Source of the DNA: CAINVV01 sp964528535
Lineage (GTDB): Bacteria; Bacteroidota; Bacteroidia; Bacteroidales; Prolixibacteraceae
Assembly: GCA_964528535.1 (NCBI GenBank)
Contig: CAZGSQ010000003.1
Coordinates: 19,830-83,829, forward strand
DNA: 64,000 nucleotides
Direction: 5' to 3'
The notes under the pieces: generated by a model
Seen by the model: only the letters and a program-made list of their open reading frames with translations
What the model was told of the DNA's origin: nothing
Databases searched by the model: none
Program-made: the position numbers and the translations under genes
Shown: positions 7,285 to 15,580 of the stretch, one piece after another
Numbering within the stretch: position 1 is the first letter of the stretch
Layout: each line of letters starts with the position of its first letter

Positions 7285-7740
7285 ATGAAGAATTTTTTCG
7301 CAGACAATCTGACCCAGGAAGAACTTAATTTGCTGTTTCATAGCGATGAGAAGTGTCTCGAATTTATTGCTTCCATGAAATGGGGTGAAGGATTTGAATG
7401 CAGAAAGTGCGGAAATACCAATTTTTGCATCGGAAAAACTCCTTTTTCGAGAAGGTGCACCAAATGTAAAGCGGAGGAATCCGCTACTGTTGGAACTATT
7501 TTTCACAATTGCAAATTCCCAATAAGCAAGGCATTTTACATTGCATTTCAGGTTTGTAAAGGGAATGAATCCATTTCAACCTACGAGTTTGCCCGAAGGC
7601 TTACTTTGCGCCAGATGACCTGCTGGAATTTCAAATCCAAAATAAGTTCTGCAATCCAGGCCCTAAACCAGCTTCCGGAGAACCAAAGGGAAGATGTGAG
7701 AAAGCTTTTTACTTATGAGGAAGTGACTAAAGTGATCTAA
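7285..7740 (+). CDS. Stand-alone IS1595-type zinc-ribbon protein (no DDE domain)
   Basis: A 151-residue protein that matches the N-terminal region of IS1595-family transposases: a zinc ribbon with C39-x2-C42 and C58-x2-C61, then ISKAFYIAFQVCKGNESIS and a helix-turn-helix-like segment. Full IS1595 transposases continue with a DDE/N nuclease of about 150 residues; here the frame stops after a charged tail, and the downstream 290 bp do not encode it. No terminal inverted repeats were found. It may be a truncated transposase or a domesticated DNA-binding protein. It is divergent from the ArsM-like gene with a 104-bp shared intergenic region, so a regulatory role is possible. Confidence 0.7.
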   Translation: MKNFFADNLTQEELNLLFHSDEKCLEFIASMKWGEGFECRKCGNTNFCIGKTPFSRRCTKCKAEESATVGTIFHNCKFPISKAFYIAFQVCKGNESISTYEFARRLTLRQMTCWNFKSKISSAIQALNQLPENQREDVRKLFTYEEVTKVI

Positions 7741-7906
7741 AGTGACCAAAGTTTGGGAGGTCGGAATGATGGACATATGCCACAAGCTATTCATTCATGA
7801 GACATTCCAACTTGAAATAGCTCTATGAACATAGTTATCTATTTTCATTTTTTCGACTATTTGTCCTATTTTTTAAAATAATCAAAAAAATAACAAATTC
7901 CTAACA

Positions 7907-7935
7907 TTTGTCATTCAATGTTAACCTTATATTTC
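7907..7935 (+). promoter_or_regulatory. Possible promoter of the hydrogenase operon
   Basis: TTTG at 7907-7910 and TATATTTC (one mismatch to TAnnTTTG) at 7928-7935 are 17 bp apart, about 100 bp upstream of the first hydrogenase ATG. The 293-bp stretch 7741-8033 holds no other recognisable feature. Confidence 0.4.
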
Positions 7936-8033
7936 TTTAGTTTTGGAAGTTGAAGCAATTACAACAAATGATTCCGTTCCAGGAATGTCTTCCGGTTTAA
8001 ACTGCTTTGACTAACTAAATACCTGAGAAACTT

Positions 8034-8534
8034 ATGATTACGCACGAAGAAATTTGCAGTGTTCATTCGATGACAGAGGCTGAAAAGTACAGGTTGCTGG
8101 AGCAGGTGATGAATGACTATGATTGCAAAGAGAGCAACCTGATACAGATCCTGCACATGGGGCAAGCCATCTTTGGATATTTATCCCCTGAGGTACAATC
8201 ATTTATAGCCGAAAAATTAGACATCCCCAATTCAAAAGTGAACAGTGTGCTCACTTTTTATTCTTTTTTCTCCACCAAGCCAAAAGGCAAATACACGGTA
8301 AGTATCTGTTTGGGAACAGCTTGTTACGTCAGGGGGGGAAAGGAGGTCGTCAACAAATTGAAAGAGGTGCTTTCGATTGATGTTGGTGAAACAACGGAGG
8401 ACAAAATATTCTCGCTGCAGGTGATGCGGTGCATCGGAGCGTGCGGGTTGGCGCCAGCCATGACCATCAACGACAAAGTATACAAGCAGGTAAATCCCAA
8501 TAAATTGCATCGGATTTTAGGCATGTTGAAGTAA
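8034..8534 (+). CDS. [FeFe]-hydrogenase NuoE/HndA-like subunit
   Basis: A 166-residue thioredoxin-like [2Fe-2S] protein of the NuoE/HydC family. Ligands are C92 and C97 (CLGTAC) and C133 and C137 (CIGAC), and the N-terminal helical part (residues 15-85) matches the NuoE lead-in. It is the electron-transfer subunit that docks on the NuoF-like subunit of multimeric, NAD(P)-linked [FeFe]-hydrogenases. The gene starts the three-gene operon 8034-13486, with 50 bp to the next gene. Length is normal for the family. Confidence 0.93.
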   Translation: MITHEEICSVHSMTEAEKYRLLEQVMNDYDCKESNLIQILHMGQAIFGYLSPEVQSFIAEKLDIPNSKVNSVLTFYSFFSTKPKGKYTVSICLGTACYVRGGKEVVNKLKEVLSIDVGETTEDKIFSLQVMRCIGACGLAPAMTINDKVYKQVNPNKLHRILGMLK

Positions 8535-8584
8535 ATCTTTCTCCACCTTAATTTAAGAACGGTTAACCAAATTCCTCTCAACTT

Positions 8585-11500
8585 ATGTATATCAAATCTC
8601 TGAAAAATCTGACAAGCATAAAGAGTACTTTTCAGAAGCAGGAATCACAATATCAATTTGTTGCACACATTTGTTACGCAGCAGGGTGCCTCTCATCCGA
8701 TTGCCGCGAGGTGAAGGATGCTCTGGTAAAAGCTTTGGAACATGAGAAATTGACAGAAAAAGTAAAGATCAACCGGACAGGTTGCATGGGTGCCTGTTCG
8801 CTGGGGCCAACCTTGATCATCAATCCAGGACAGACACTTTACTGCAATCTGAAACCTTCAGACATGCCCCACATTGTTAAAGAGCATATCAAGAAAGGGA
8901 AGGTTGCCACCAGATTTTGCTACAAGGATCCTGATACGGGCAAAGAGATTCCCAACATGCAGGAGATCAATTTCTTCAAGCATCAGAAGAAGATAGTCCT
9001 CCGGAATTGCGGCACCATTGATTTTGGTTCCCTTGAGGAGTACATAGCCCATGATGGCTATTTCGCACTTTGCAAAGCCATTACGAAGATGACTCCGTCG
9101 GAGGTTTCAGATGAGGTGAAAAAATCCGGGATGCGTGGCAGAGGAGGCGGAGGATTTCCAACAGGCTTAAAATGGGAGATGGCTTCCAAAGTCGAAAGTG
9201 ACCAAAAATACATCATTTGCAACGCCGATGAAGGAGATCCGGGGGCCTTTATGGACCGTAGCCTTCTCGAAGGAGATGCCCATGCCGTGATTGAAGGAAT
9301 GATCATTGGCGGCTATGCGGTGGGAGCTTCCAAGGGGATCGTCTACATTCGGGCTGAATATCCGATTGCCATTGAGCGTTTGACCATCGCCCTCAAAGCC
9401 GCACAAGCCAAAGGATTGCTTGGAACAAATCTATTTTCTTCAGGATTTGATTTTGACATAGAAATCCGGATTGGCGCCGGAGCCTTCGTCTGTGGAGAGG
9501 AGACAGCCCTCATGGCTTCTGTCGAAGGCCGCAGGGGCGAGCCTACCCAAAAGCCTCCCTTTCCCGTCCAGTGCGGGTTGTATGGCAAACCCACTGTCAT
9601 CAACAATGTGGAGACATTTGGAAGTATTGCCCCCATCATCCTTCATGGTGCCGAATGGTTTGCTTCCATTGGAACTGAAAAGAGCAAGGGAACCAAGGTC
9701 TTTGCACTGGCAGGCGACATCCGCATGAAAGGGCTGATCGAAGTTCCCATGGGCATCTCGCTCGGAAAGATTCTCTTCGACATTGGCGGTGGTATCCCGA
9801 AAAATAAAAATTTTAAAGTGGCTCAGACTGGTGGTCCTTCGGGAGGTTGCCTAACCGCTGAGCATCTCAATACGCCAATAGATTATGATTCACTGATCAA
9901 GCATGGAGCCATCATGGGATCGGGAGGACTGATCAGTGCAGATGAAGACACCTGCATGGTGGATATGGCCCGGTTTTTCATGGATTTTGTACAGGAAGAA
10001 TCTTGCGGAAAATGTACTCCCTGTCGTCTGGGAACCAAAAGAATGTTGGAAATTTTGGAACGCATCACGACAGGAAAAGGAGAGGCAGGGGATGTCGAAA
10101 AACTGATCGAATTGGGTACATCCATCAAGGAATCTGCGATTTGTGGTCTCGGACAAACGGCAGCCAATCCGGTGCTTAGTACCATCAAATATTTCAGACA
10201 CGAATACGACGAACACATAGAAAAGAAACATTGCCGCTCGGGTGTCTGCAGCGAATTGTTCATTTCACCATGTCAGAATGCCTGCCCGGCAGGAGTGAAC
10301 GTTCCGGGATACATCGCACTCATCGCTGCCGGAAGGGTCAAGGATGCCTACAACCTGATTCGTCAGGACAATCCATTTCCCTCCATCTGCGGAAGGGTCT
10401 GCACCCATCCCTGCGAGAGCAAGTGCCGGCGTGCTTCGCTGGACGAGTCGATCGCTATTGCCGATTTGAAGAGGTATGCTGCCGATTATGTGCTTAACTC
10501 GGATGAACCCTACATGAACCTGATGTTTCAGAAGAATGGCAAATCAGTTGGGATTATTGGAGCCGGACCCTCCGGGCTGACCTGTGGTTATTATCTTTCA
10601 CGTCTCGGTTATACAGTTGATATTTATGAAGAAAAAGCTGTGGCAGGAGGGATTCTTGCCTATGGAATTCCAGAATACAGACAACCGAAGGATGTGCTGA
10701 AGAAGGAGATTGACTCGATCATTCAATCGGGTATCAACATTATTTACAACACAAAAGTCGGTGACCATGTTACATTCGCTGAACTGAAGGCAAAATATGG
10801 TGCCATTTACATTGCCACAGGAACCCAGCTCTCCCGCAAAATTGGAATTGAGGGAGAAGAGAAAGAGGGTATTTACCACGGTCTCGACTTTCTAAAGGAT
10901 ATTAACCTTAACAAGAAAGTAACTGTCAAAGGCGTTGTTGCTGTAATTGGAGGTGGCAACACTGCGCTTGATGCTGCCAGGTCTGCCTTGCGCCTTGGCG
11001 CCGAAAAAGTGCACATTCTTTACCGCCGCACACGTGACGAAATGCCAGCCGATCGCCGGGAGATCCAGGATGCTCTCGACGAAGGTATTATTCTGCACGA
11101 ATTGGTTGCCCCGGTCAGGTTTCTTGGAAACGGAAATGTTCGCCAGATCGAATGCATGAAAATGGAGCCCGGCGAATTTGGGAAAGATGGCAGAAGAATC
11201 CCTGTTAAGCAACCAGATTCCCTTTTCACCCTCAACATCGACATGGCCATCCCGGCAGTCAGTCAATATTCGGATCTCCCATTTGTGACAAAAAAAGACG
11301 TTGAACTTACCGACTGGGGAACCTTTGTTGTTGACAGTACCACGCAGATGACGACCCAAAAGGGGGTCTTTGCCGGCGGGGATGTTGCCAGAGGTTCTGA
11401 TGTGGTCATTACCGCCATCGCAGATGGGAAAGTTGCAGCAAAATCAATAGACAAATACCTTGGCGGGAAAGGCGTTCTCAATTCAGGAGAGCCCATCGAA

Positions 11501-11671
11501 TTGCCCAACATGCGGCCCGACGAAGCCAATACCATCGAACATGAGCGCTTTCCAATGAGGTACCTGGATGATGAGAAACGACGTAACAGTTTCGATGAAG
11601 TGGCGCAGGGTTTCCACAAACTCAATGCCATCGCCGAAGCCATGCGTTGTCTGCAATGTTCTAAACACTAA
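8585..11671 (+). CDS. Hydrogenase flavoprotein: NuoF-like subunit fused to GltD/NfnB-like domain
   Basis: A 1028-residue fusion. Residues about 25-90 form a [2Fe-2S] thioredoxin-like domain (C30, C35, C67, C71). Residues 140-520 are the NuoF/HydB core with the NADH/FMN motif GRGGGGFPTG (185-194) and the [4Fe-4S] ligands SCGKCTPC near 472-479 with a fourth Cys near 519. From about 560 the protein continues with a GltD-type cysteine region (CQNACPAG, CGRVCTHPCESKC), FAD motif IIGAGPSG near 660 and an NAD(P) motif VIGGGNTALD near 790. Usual HydB proteins end in a ferredoxin-like domain instead. The fusion suggests one complex coupling H2, NAD(H) and NADP(H), perhaps with flavin-based bifurcation. 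Confidence 0.92.
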   Translation: MYIKSLKNLTSIKSTFQKQESQYQFVAHICYAAGCLSSDCREVKDALVKALEHEKLTEKVKINRTGCMGACSLGPTLIINPGQTLYCNLKPSDMPHIVKEHIKKGKVATRFCYKDPDTGKEIPNMQEINFFKHQKKIVLRNCGTIDFGSLEEYIAHDGYFALCKAITKMTPSEVSDEVKKSGMRGRGGGGFPTGLKWEMASKVESDQKYIICNADEGDPGAFMDRSLLEGDAHAVIEGMIIGGYAVGASKGIVYIRAEYPIAIERLTIALKAAQAKGLLGTNLFSSGFDFDIEIRIGAGAFVCGEETALMASVEGRRGEPTQKPPFPVQCGLYGKPTVINNVETFGSIAPIILHGAEWFASIGTEKSKGTKVFALAGDIRMKGLIEVPMGISLGKILFDIGGGIPKNKNFKVAQTGGPSGGCLTAEHLNTPIDYDSLIKHGAIMGSGGLISADEDTCMVDMARFFMDFVQEESCGKCTPCRLGTKRMLEILERITTGKGEAGDVEKLIELGTSIKESAICGLGQTAANPVLSTIKYFRHEYDEHIEKKHCRSGVCSELFISPCQNACPAGVNVPGYIALIAAGRVKDAYNLIRQDNPFPSICGRVCTHPCESKCRRASLDESIAIADLKRYAADYVLNSDEPYMNLMFQKNGKSVGIIGAGPSGLTCGYYLSRLGYTVDIYEEKAVAGGILAYGIPEYRQPKDVLKKEIDSIIQSGINIIYNTKVGDHVTFAELKAKYGAIYIATGTQLSRKIGIEGEEKEGIYHGLDFLKDINLNKKVTVKGVVAVIGGGNTALDAARSALRLGAEKVHILYRRTRDEMPADRREIQDALDEGIILHELVAPVRFLGNGNVRQIECMKMEPGEFGKDGRRIPVKQPDSLFTLNIDMAIPAVSQYSDLPFVTKKDVELTDWGTFVVDSTTQMTTQKGVFAGGDVARGSDVVITAIADGKVAAKSIDKYLGGKGVLNSGEPIELPNMRPDEANTIEHERFPMRYLDDEKRRNSFDEVAQGFHKLNAIAEAMRCLQCSKH

Positions 11672-11689
11672 CCAGCAAATTTTTCAATT

Positions 11690-13486
11690 ATGTCACTTGT
11701 AACACTTACCATCAACAATAAAAGCATCCAGGCCGAAGAGGGAATGACGATCTTCGAAGCAGCGAAACACAACAATATTCTGATTCCCCATTTTTGTTAC
11801 TTGGAAAATGTTCATCAGATTGGATCATGCAGAATTTGTGTTGTCGAAGTTGAAGGAGCCAGGAATCTAATGGCTTCTTGTGTCACGGAAGTCAAAGAGG
11901 GCATGGTTATTCAGACGAACACAGCCAAGGTAAGAAAAGTCAGGAAGGTGCTCTATGAATTGATACTCTCCGACCACCCCAAAAATTGTCTGGGATGTCA
12001 CCGCAACCAAAACTGCGAACTGCAGGATCTCGGAGAGCAGATTCAGATTGACGGGTTCAGGTTTGAAGGGGTAAAATCCAAAGATGTGGTAGACAGTACA
12101 AGCCCTTCCATTGTGCGCGACAGCTCCAAATGCATTCTTTGCCGTCGTTGCATCACCGTTTGCAATGAAATTCAGGGAGTAGGAGTCATGAATGCCCATC
12201 ACAGGGGCTTTGCCACCTTCATTGGTCCCTCCGAAGATGAATCCCTTGGCCAATCCATCTGCACCAACTGTGGCCAGTGCATTGTGGTGTGTCCGGTAGG
12301 GGCCTTGAAAGAAAAGGATTCAACCCAGCAAGTATGGGAGGCCTTGCTGGATAAAACCAAGACTGTGGTCGTGCAAACAGCACCTGCCGTGCGCGCTGCC
12401 CTGGGAGAAAAATTTGGCTTTGCACCCGGAACCCTTGTAACCGGCAAAATGGCCTCCTCGCTGCATGAATTAGGGTTCAACTATGTCTTTGACACCAATT
12501 TTGCTGCCGACTTAACCATCATGGAAGAGGGTTCGGAGTTTCTTTCAAGGGTAAACGATCAGCTCAATAGCACCAAAGGTGCAGTGTTACCCATGATCAC
12601 CAGTTGCAGTCCGGGATGGATCAAATTTGTGGAACATCAGTACCCTGACCATTTGGGTCATCTGTCGAGCTGTAAATCACCGCACATGATGCTCGGGGCG
12701 TTGGTCAAAACTTATTTTGCAGAAAAGATCCAAGTCGATCCGAAAGATATTTTTGTGGTCTCGGTGATGCCTTGTACTGCCAAGAAATTTGAGATTACGC
12801 GACCCGAAATGGAGTCACACGGATTCAGGGATGTTGACGCAGTCTTGACCACCCGCGAACTGGCCAGAATGATCAAGGATGCAGGCATTGATTTTGCTGA
12901 GTTGCCGGACAAAGAATTCGACTCCCCACTGGGACTCTCATCAGGAGCTGCCGACATATTTGGCACTACCGGTGGCGTCATGGAGGCGGCTATCCGCACA
13001 GTTTATGAATTGGTAACAGGGCGTGAATTGCCAATGGAGGAACTTCATGTGAAACCACTTGTTGGTTTGAAGCAGATCAAAACAGCAGACTTGACCATAG
13101 AAAATGCCCTGGAACCCTACGCTTTTTTGAACGGAGTCACAGTTAAAGTAGCTGTCACCAGTGGATTAAGAGGAGCTTCAAAGTTAATGGAAGAAATTCG
13201 TCTTGGGAAAAGTCCCTACCATTTTATCGAAGTGATGGGGTGTCCCGGCGGATGTATCAGCGGTGGCGGTCAACCGCGCCCCGTCAATGATGCAGTTCGA
13301 ATGAAACGTCTTGAGGCAATCTACCGTGAAGATGAAGGGAAAATTCTGCGCAAATCACATTTGAACGAAGATATATCAACTTTGTACAAAGAGTTTCTGG
13401 GTCATCCCCTGGGACATCTTTCGCATGAGTTGCTTCACACAACCTATGTCAAAAGAGACAAGAATCGATTGACTTCCGGCAAGTAA
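11690..13486 (+). CDS. hydA: [FeFe]-hydrogenase catalytic subunit
   Basis: A 598-residue catalytic subunit. In order: plant-type [2Fe-2S] domain (C36, C47, C50, C64), a His-Cys3 [4Fe-4S] site (H96, C100, C103, C109), two [4Fe-4S] sites (C148/151/154/158 and C191/194/197/201), then the H-cluster domain with TSCSPGW (304-310), MPCTAKKFE (C362) and GCPGGCISGGG (C518, C522). The first H-cluster motif differs from the textbook TSCCPGW. The enzyme interconverts protons and H2 and takes electrons through the NuoF-like subunit encoded 18 bp upstream. The maturases HydE, HydF and HydG are not in this window. The gene converges on cysS with only 3 bp between stops. Confidence 0.95.
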   Translation: MSLVTLTINNKSIQAEEGMTIFEAAKHNNILIPHFCYLENVHQIGSCRICVVEVEGARNLMASCVTEVKEGMVIQTNTAKVRKVRKVLYELILSDHPKNCLGCHRNQNCELQDLGEQIQIDGFRFEGVKSKDVVDSTSPSIVRDSSKCILCRRCITVCNEIQGVGVMNAHHRGFATFIGPSEDESLGQSICTNCGQCIVVCPVGALKEKDSTQQVWEALLDKTKTVVVQTAPAVRAALGEKFGFAPGTLVTGKMASSLHELGFNYVFDTNFAADLTIMEEGSEFLSRVNDQLNSTKGAVLPMITSCSPGWIKFVEHQYPDHLGHLSSCKSPHMMLGALVKTYFAEKIQVDPKDIFVVSVMPCTAKKFEITRPEMESHGFRDVDAVLTTRELARMIKDAGIDFAELPDKEFDSPLGLSSGAADIFGTTGGVMEAAIRTVYELVTGRELPMEELHVKPLVGLKQIKTADLTIENALEPYAFLNGVTVKVAVTSGLRGASKLMEEIRLGKSPYHFIEVMGCPGGCISGGGQPRPVNDAVRMKRLEAIYREDEGKILRKSHLNEDISTLYKEFLGHPLGHLSHELLHTTYVKRDKNRLTSGK

Positions 13487-13489
13487 TTT

Positions 13490-14965
13490 TTAAGCTTTCA
13501 ATTTCCAGTCGGCCCCCTCTTTGGTGTCTTTGATTTCAAAACCCAAAGCAGCAAGGCGGTCGCGGATCTGGTCGGAGGTTGCCCAATCCTTTTTAGCTTT
13601 GGCTTCTTGCCTTAATGTGAGCAAAAGCGCTACAACCTGTCCAAGGAGTTCGCCATTCCCATTTTCGAGGCTATCGCCGGATGGCTGTAATCCAAGCACA
13701 TCGTACACCAATTGGGAATAAAGCTGGTGAAGTATTTTGAGATCACCTACCGTGATGGTCATGTTGCCATCATTGACTGAGTTGATCATTTTTGCTCCGT
13801 CAAAAAGATGCGCGATCAGAATGGGACTGTTGAGGTCATCGTTCAGGGCATCGTAGCAATCGGCTTTCAGTTTTGAAACGTCAAAGGATGAAACATCAGC
13901 CGTCTTCAGGTTTTCAAGCAATGCCATGGCATTCATCAATCGCTCGAACCCTTTCTCTGCAGCCTGCAGTGCCTCGTTCGAGAAATCGAGTGGACTGCGG
14001 TAATGCGCCTGCAGCATAAAGAATCGAATGGTCATCGGGTTGTAGGCTTTCTCCAAAAGGGGATGGCTCCCGGTAAAGAACTCATCCAACTGAATGAAAT
14101 TGCCCAGTGATTTGCCCATCTTCTGGCCATTGATAGTGATCATGTTGTTGTGAATCCAATAGTTGACTGTTGCGTGGCCAAAGCAGGCTACCCCTTGGGC
14201 AATTTCCGCCTCATGGTGCGGGAAGAGTAGATCAAGCCCACCTCCATGAATGTCAAACCGCTCACCAAGGTATTTGGTGCTCATGGCCGTACATTCGGTG
14301 TGCCATCCAGGGAAGCCTGTCCCCCAGGGAGACGGCCAGCGCATGATGTGCTCTGGCAGTGCGCTTTTCCACAATGCAAAATCAAGACCCGATCTCTTCT
14401 CATTTTGACCATCCAGGTCTCTGGTATTGGTATAAAGGTCTTCTATTTTCCTACCAGAAAGAATGCCATACGGATGTTTTTTGGCATACGCTTCTACATC
14501 AAAATAGACAGAACCATTGGTTTCGTAAGCAAATCCGGCATCTAACATCTTTCTGACCGCTTCAATCTGTTCGATGATATGACCGGAGGCGGTTGGCTCT
14601 ATACTGGGAGGAAGCACATTGAGCTGACCCATATTTTTGCGGTAGCTGTTGGTGTAAATCTGGACGATCTCCATGGGTTCAAGCTCCTCCACTTTGGCCT
14701 TTTTGGCAACTTTGTCTTCACCTTCATCTGCATCGTTAACGAGGTGTCCCACATCAGTGATATTTCTAACGTACCTTACTTTGTATCCGATGTGCTGCAA
14801 ATAGCGGAAAAGCAGATCGAAGGTGATGGCCGGACGGGCATGCCCCAAATGCGCATTGCCATAGACCGTTGGACCGCATACATACATCCCGGCATGGTCC
14901 TCGTGAATGGGAACAAAAAGCTCCTTTTTGCGGGTCAGGGTGTTGTACAGGGTTAATTTTTCCAT
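13490..14965 (-). CDS. cysS: Cysteinyl-tRNA synthetase
   Basis: A 491-residue class I aminoacyl-tRNA synthetase that charges tRNA-Cys. The HIGH-type signature is HLGH near residue 40 (GPTVYGNAHLGHARP), KMSKS-type signature is KMGKS near 272, and zinc ligands include C30 and the C/H set around GWHTECTAM and HHEAEIAQ. Length fits the family. A lone -7 box on the minus strand lies at 14992-14999. The gene is monocistronic by position, converging on the hydrogenase operon. Confidence 0.96.
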   Translation of the reverse strand: MEKLTLYNTLTRKKELFVPIHEDHAGMYVCGPTVYGNAHLGHARPAITFDLLFRYLQHIGYKVRYVRNITDVGHLVNDADEGEDKVAKKAKVEELEPMEIVQIYTNSYRKNMGQLNVLPPSIEPTASGHIIEQIEAVRKMLDAGFAYETNGSVYFDVEAYAKKHPYGILSGRKIEDLYTNTRDLDGQNEKRSGLDFALWKSALPEHIMRWPSPWGTGFPGWHTECTAMSTKYLGERFDIHGGGLDLLFPHHEAEIAQGVACFGHATVNYWIHNNMITINGQKMGKSLGNFIQLDEFFTGSHPLLEKAYNPMTIRFFMLQAHYRSPLDFSNEALQAAEKGFERLMNAMALLENLKTADVSSFDVSKLKADCYDALNDDLNSPILIAHLFDGAKMINSVNDGNMTITVGDLKILHQLYSQLVYDVLGLQPSGDSLENGNGELLGQVVALLLTLRQEAKAKKDWATSDQIRDRLAALGFEIKDTKEGADWKLKA

Positions 14966-14991
14966 GGTCTTTTAATAAGGAGATCCAAGCG

Positions 14992-14999
14992 CAAAATTA
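14992..14999 (-). promoter_or_regulatory. -7 box upstream of cysS
   Basis: Read on the minus strand this is TAATTTTG, a match to TAnnTTTG, 27 bp before the cysS ATG. No -33 TTTG at the expected spacing was found. Confidence 0.35.
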
Positions 15000-15094
15000 G
15001 TATTTATTGGTTAAAATCAGATGTCTATCTGCAATCTTGTATGAATTTAGGAATATTGTCTGAATCAATCTGGTAACAAATAATTGAAAAACGT

Positions 15095-15126
15095 GTACCA
15101 ATTTGGTACTTTTTGACTTATCTTTG
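15095..15126 (+). promoter_or_regulatory. Palindromic operator and -7 box of the antitoxin gene
   Basis: GTACCAATTTGGTAC at 15095-15109 is a perfect inverted repeat (7-1-7). It precedes a -7 box TATCTTTG at 15119-15126, which is 23 bp before the antitoxin ATG at 15150. Phd/YefM antitoxins bind GTAC-centred palindromes in their own promoter, so this is the likely autoregulatory site. Confidence 0.5.
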
Positions 15127-15149
15127 AATTGTATTATCAAAGTAAAATT

Positions 15150-15410
15150 ATGTTAGTCATTAGCAGCAGGGAGTTCCGTGAAAATCAGAAGAAATACTTT
15201 GATTTGATAGATCAGCAAGAGCAGGTCATTGTTCAACGCGGGAAGAATAAATCCTATGCGCTTGTTCCAATCGACGAAACGGTAAAGTATTTTTCTGAAC
15301 CAGAGATAAGGTTACGACTGGATCGCTCTATTGAAGAAGCGAAACGGGGAAAATTGGATTCTTTTGCAAAAGCTGAAAGATCTCTTTCTGGAATTAGTCG
15401 AACATCCTAA
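15150..15410 (+). CDS. Phd/YefM-type antitoxin (orphan)
   Basis: An 86-residue protein starting at ATG 15150. The N-terminal domain (VISSREFRENQKKYFDLI, then VIVQRGKNKSYALVPIDE) is the Phd/YefM DNA-binding and dimerisation fold. Its last residues run, in another frame, over the remains of a YoeB-like toxin (15361-15564), so the natural C-terminus seems to have been altered by the same lesion that removed the toxin start. A seven-codon longer start at 15129 is possible but lacks spacing to the -7 box. With the toxin dead, the antitoxin may survive as a self-regulator or protect against the intact relative at 19936-20538. Confidence 0.75.
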   Translation: MLVISSREFRENQKKYFDLIDQQEQVIVQRGKNKSYALVPIDETVKYFSEPEIRLRLDRSIEEAKRGKLDSFAKAERSLSGISRTS

Positions 15411-15564
15411 GAAAGGAACCGGAAAACCTGGGTAATTGGAATACAGGCATACGAATTGTTGGTCTATAAAAATTAACGCCATACACAGGTTGGTTTATCT
15501 GATTGAAGAAAAAATTATAACGGTTATCATCCTGCAAGCAAAAGGTCATTATGCTGATAAATAA
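15361..15564 (+). pseudogene. Decayed YoeB/RelE-family toxin
   Basis: In the frame starting at 15361 the translation aligns with the YoeB toxin: a helix ending LELVEHPKKGTGKPG, then an in-frame TAA at 15433-15435, then WSIKINAIHRLVYLIEEK and a terminal GHYADK. The first 20 or so codons of a normal toxin are missing, the catalytic Glu expected after GKP is Gly, and the stop splits the remainder. The HRLVY and terminal His-Tyr positions are still recognisable. The lost start overlaps the end of the antitoxin gene. Confidence 0.75.
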
Positions 15565-15580
15565 TAAAAAATACCATGCT

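Noticed and set aside
7285..7740. Complete IS1595 insertion sequence
   Set aside because: No DDE domain, inverted repeats or target duplication could be found.
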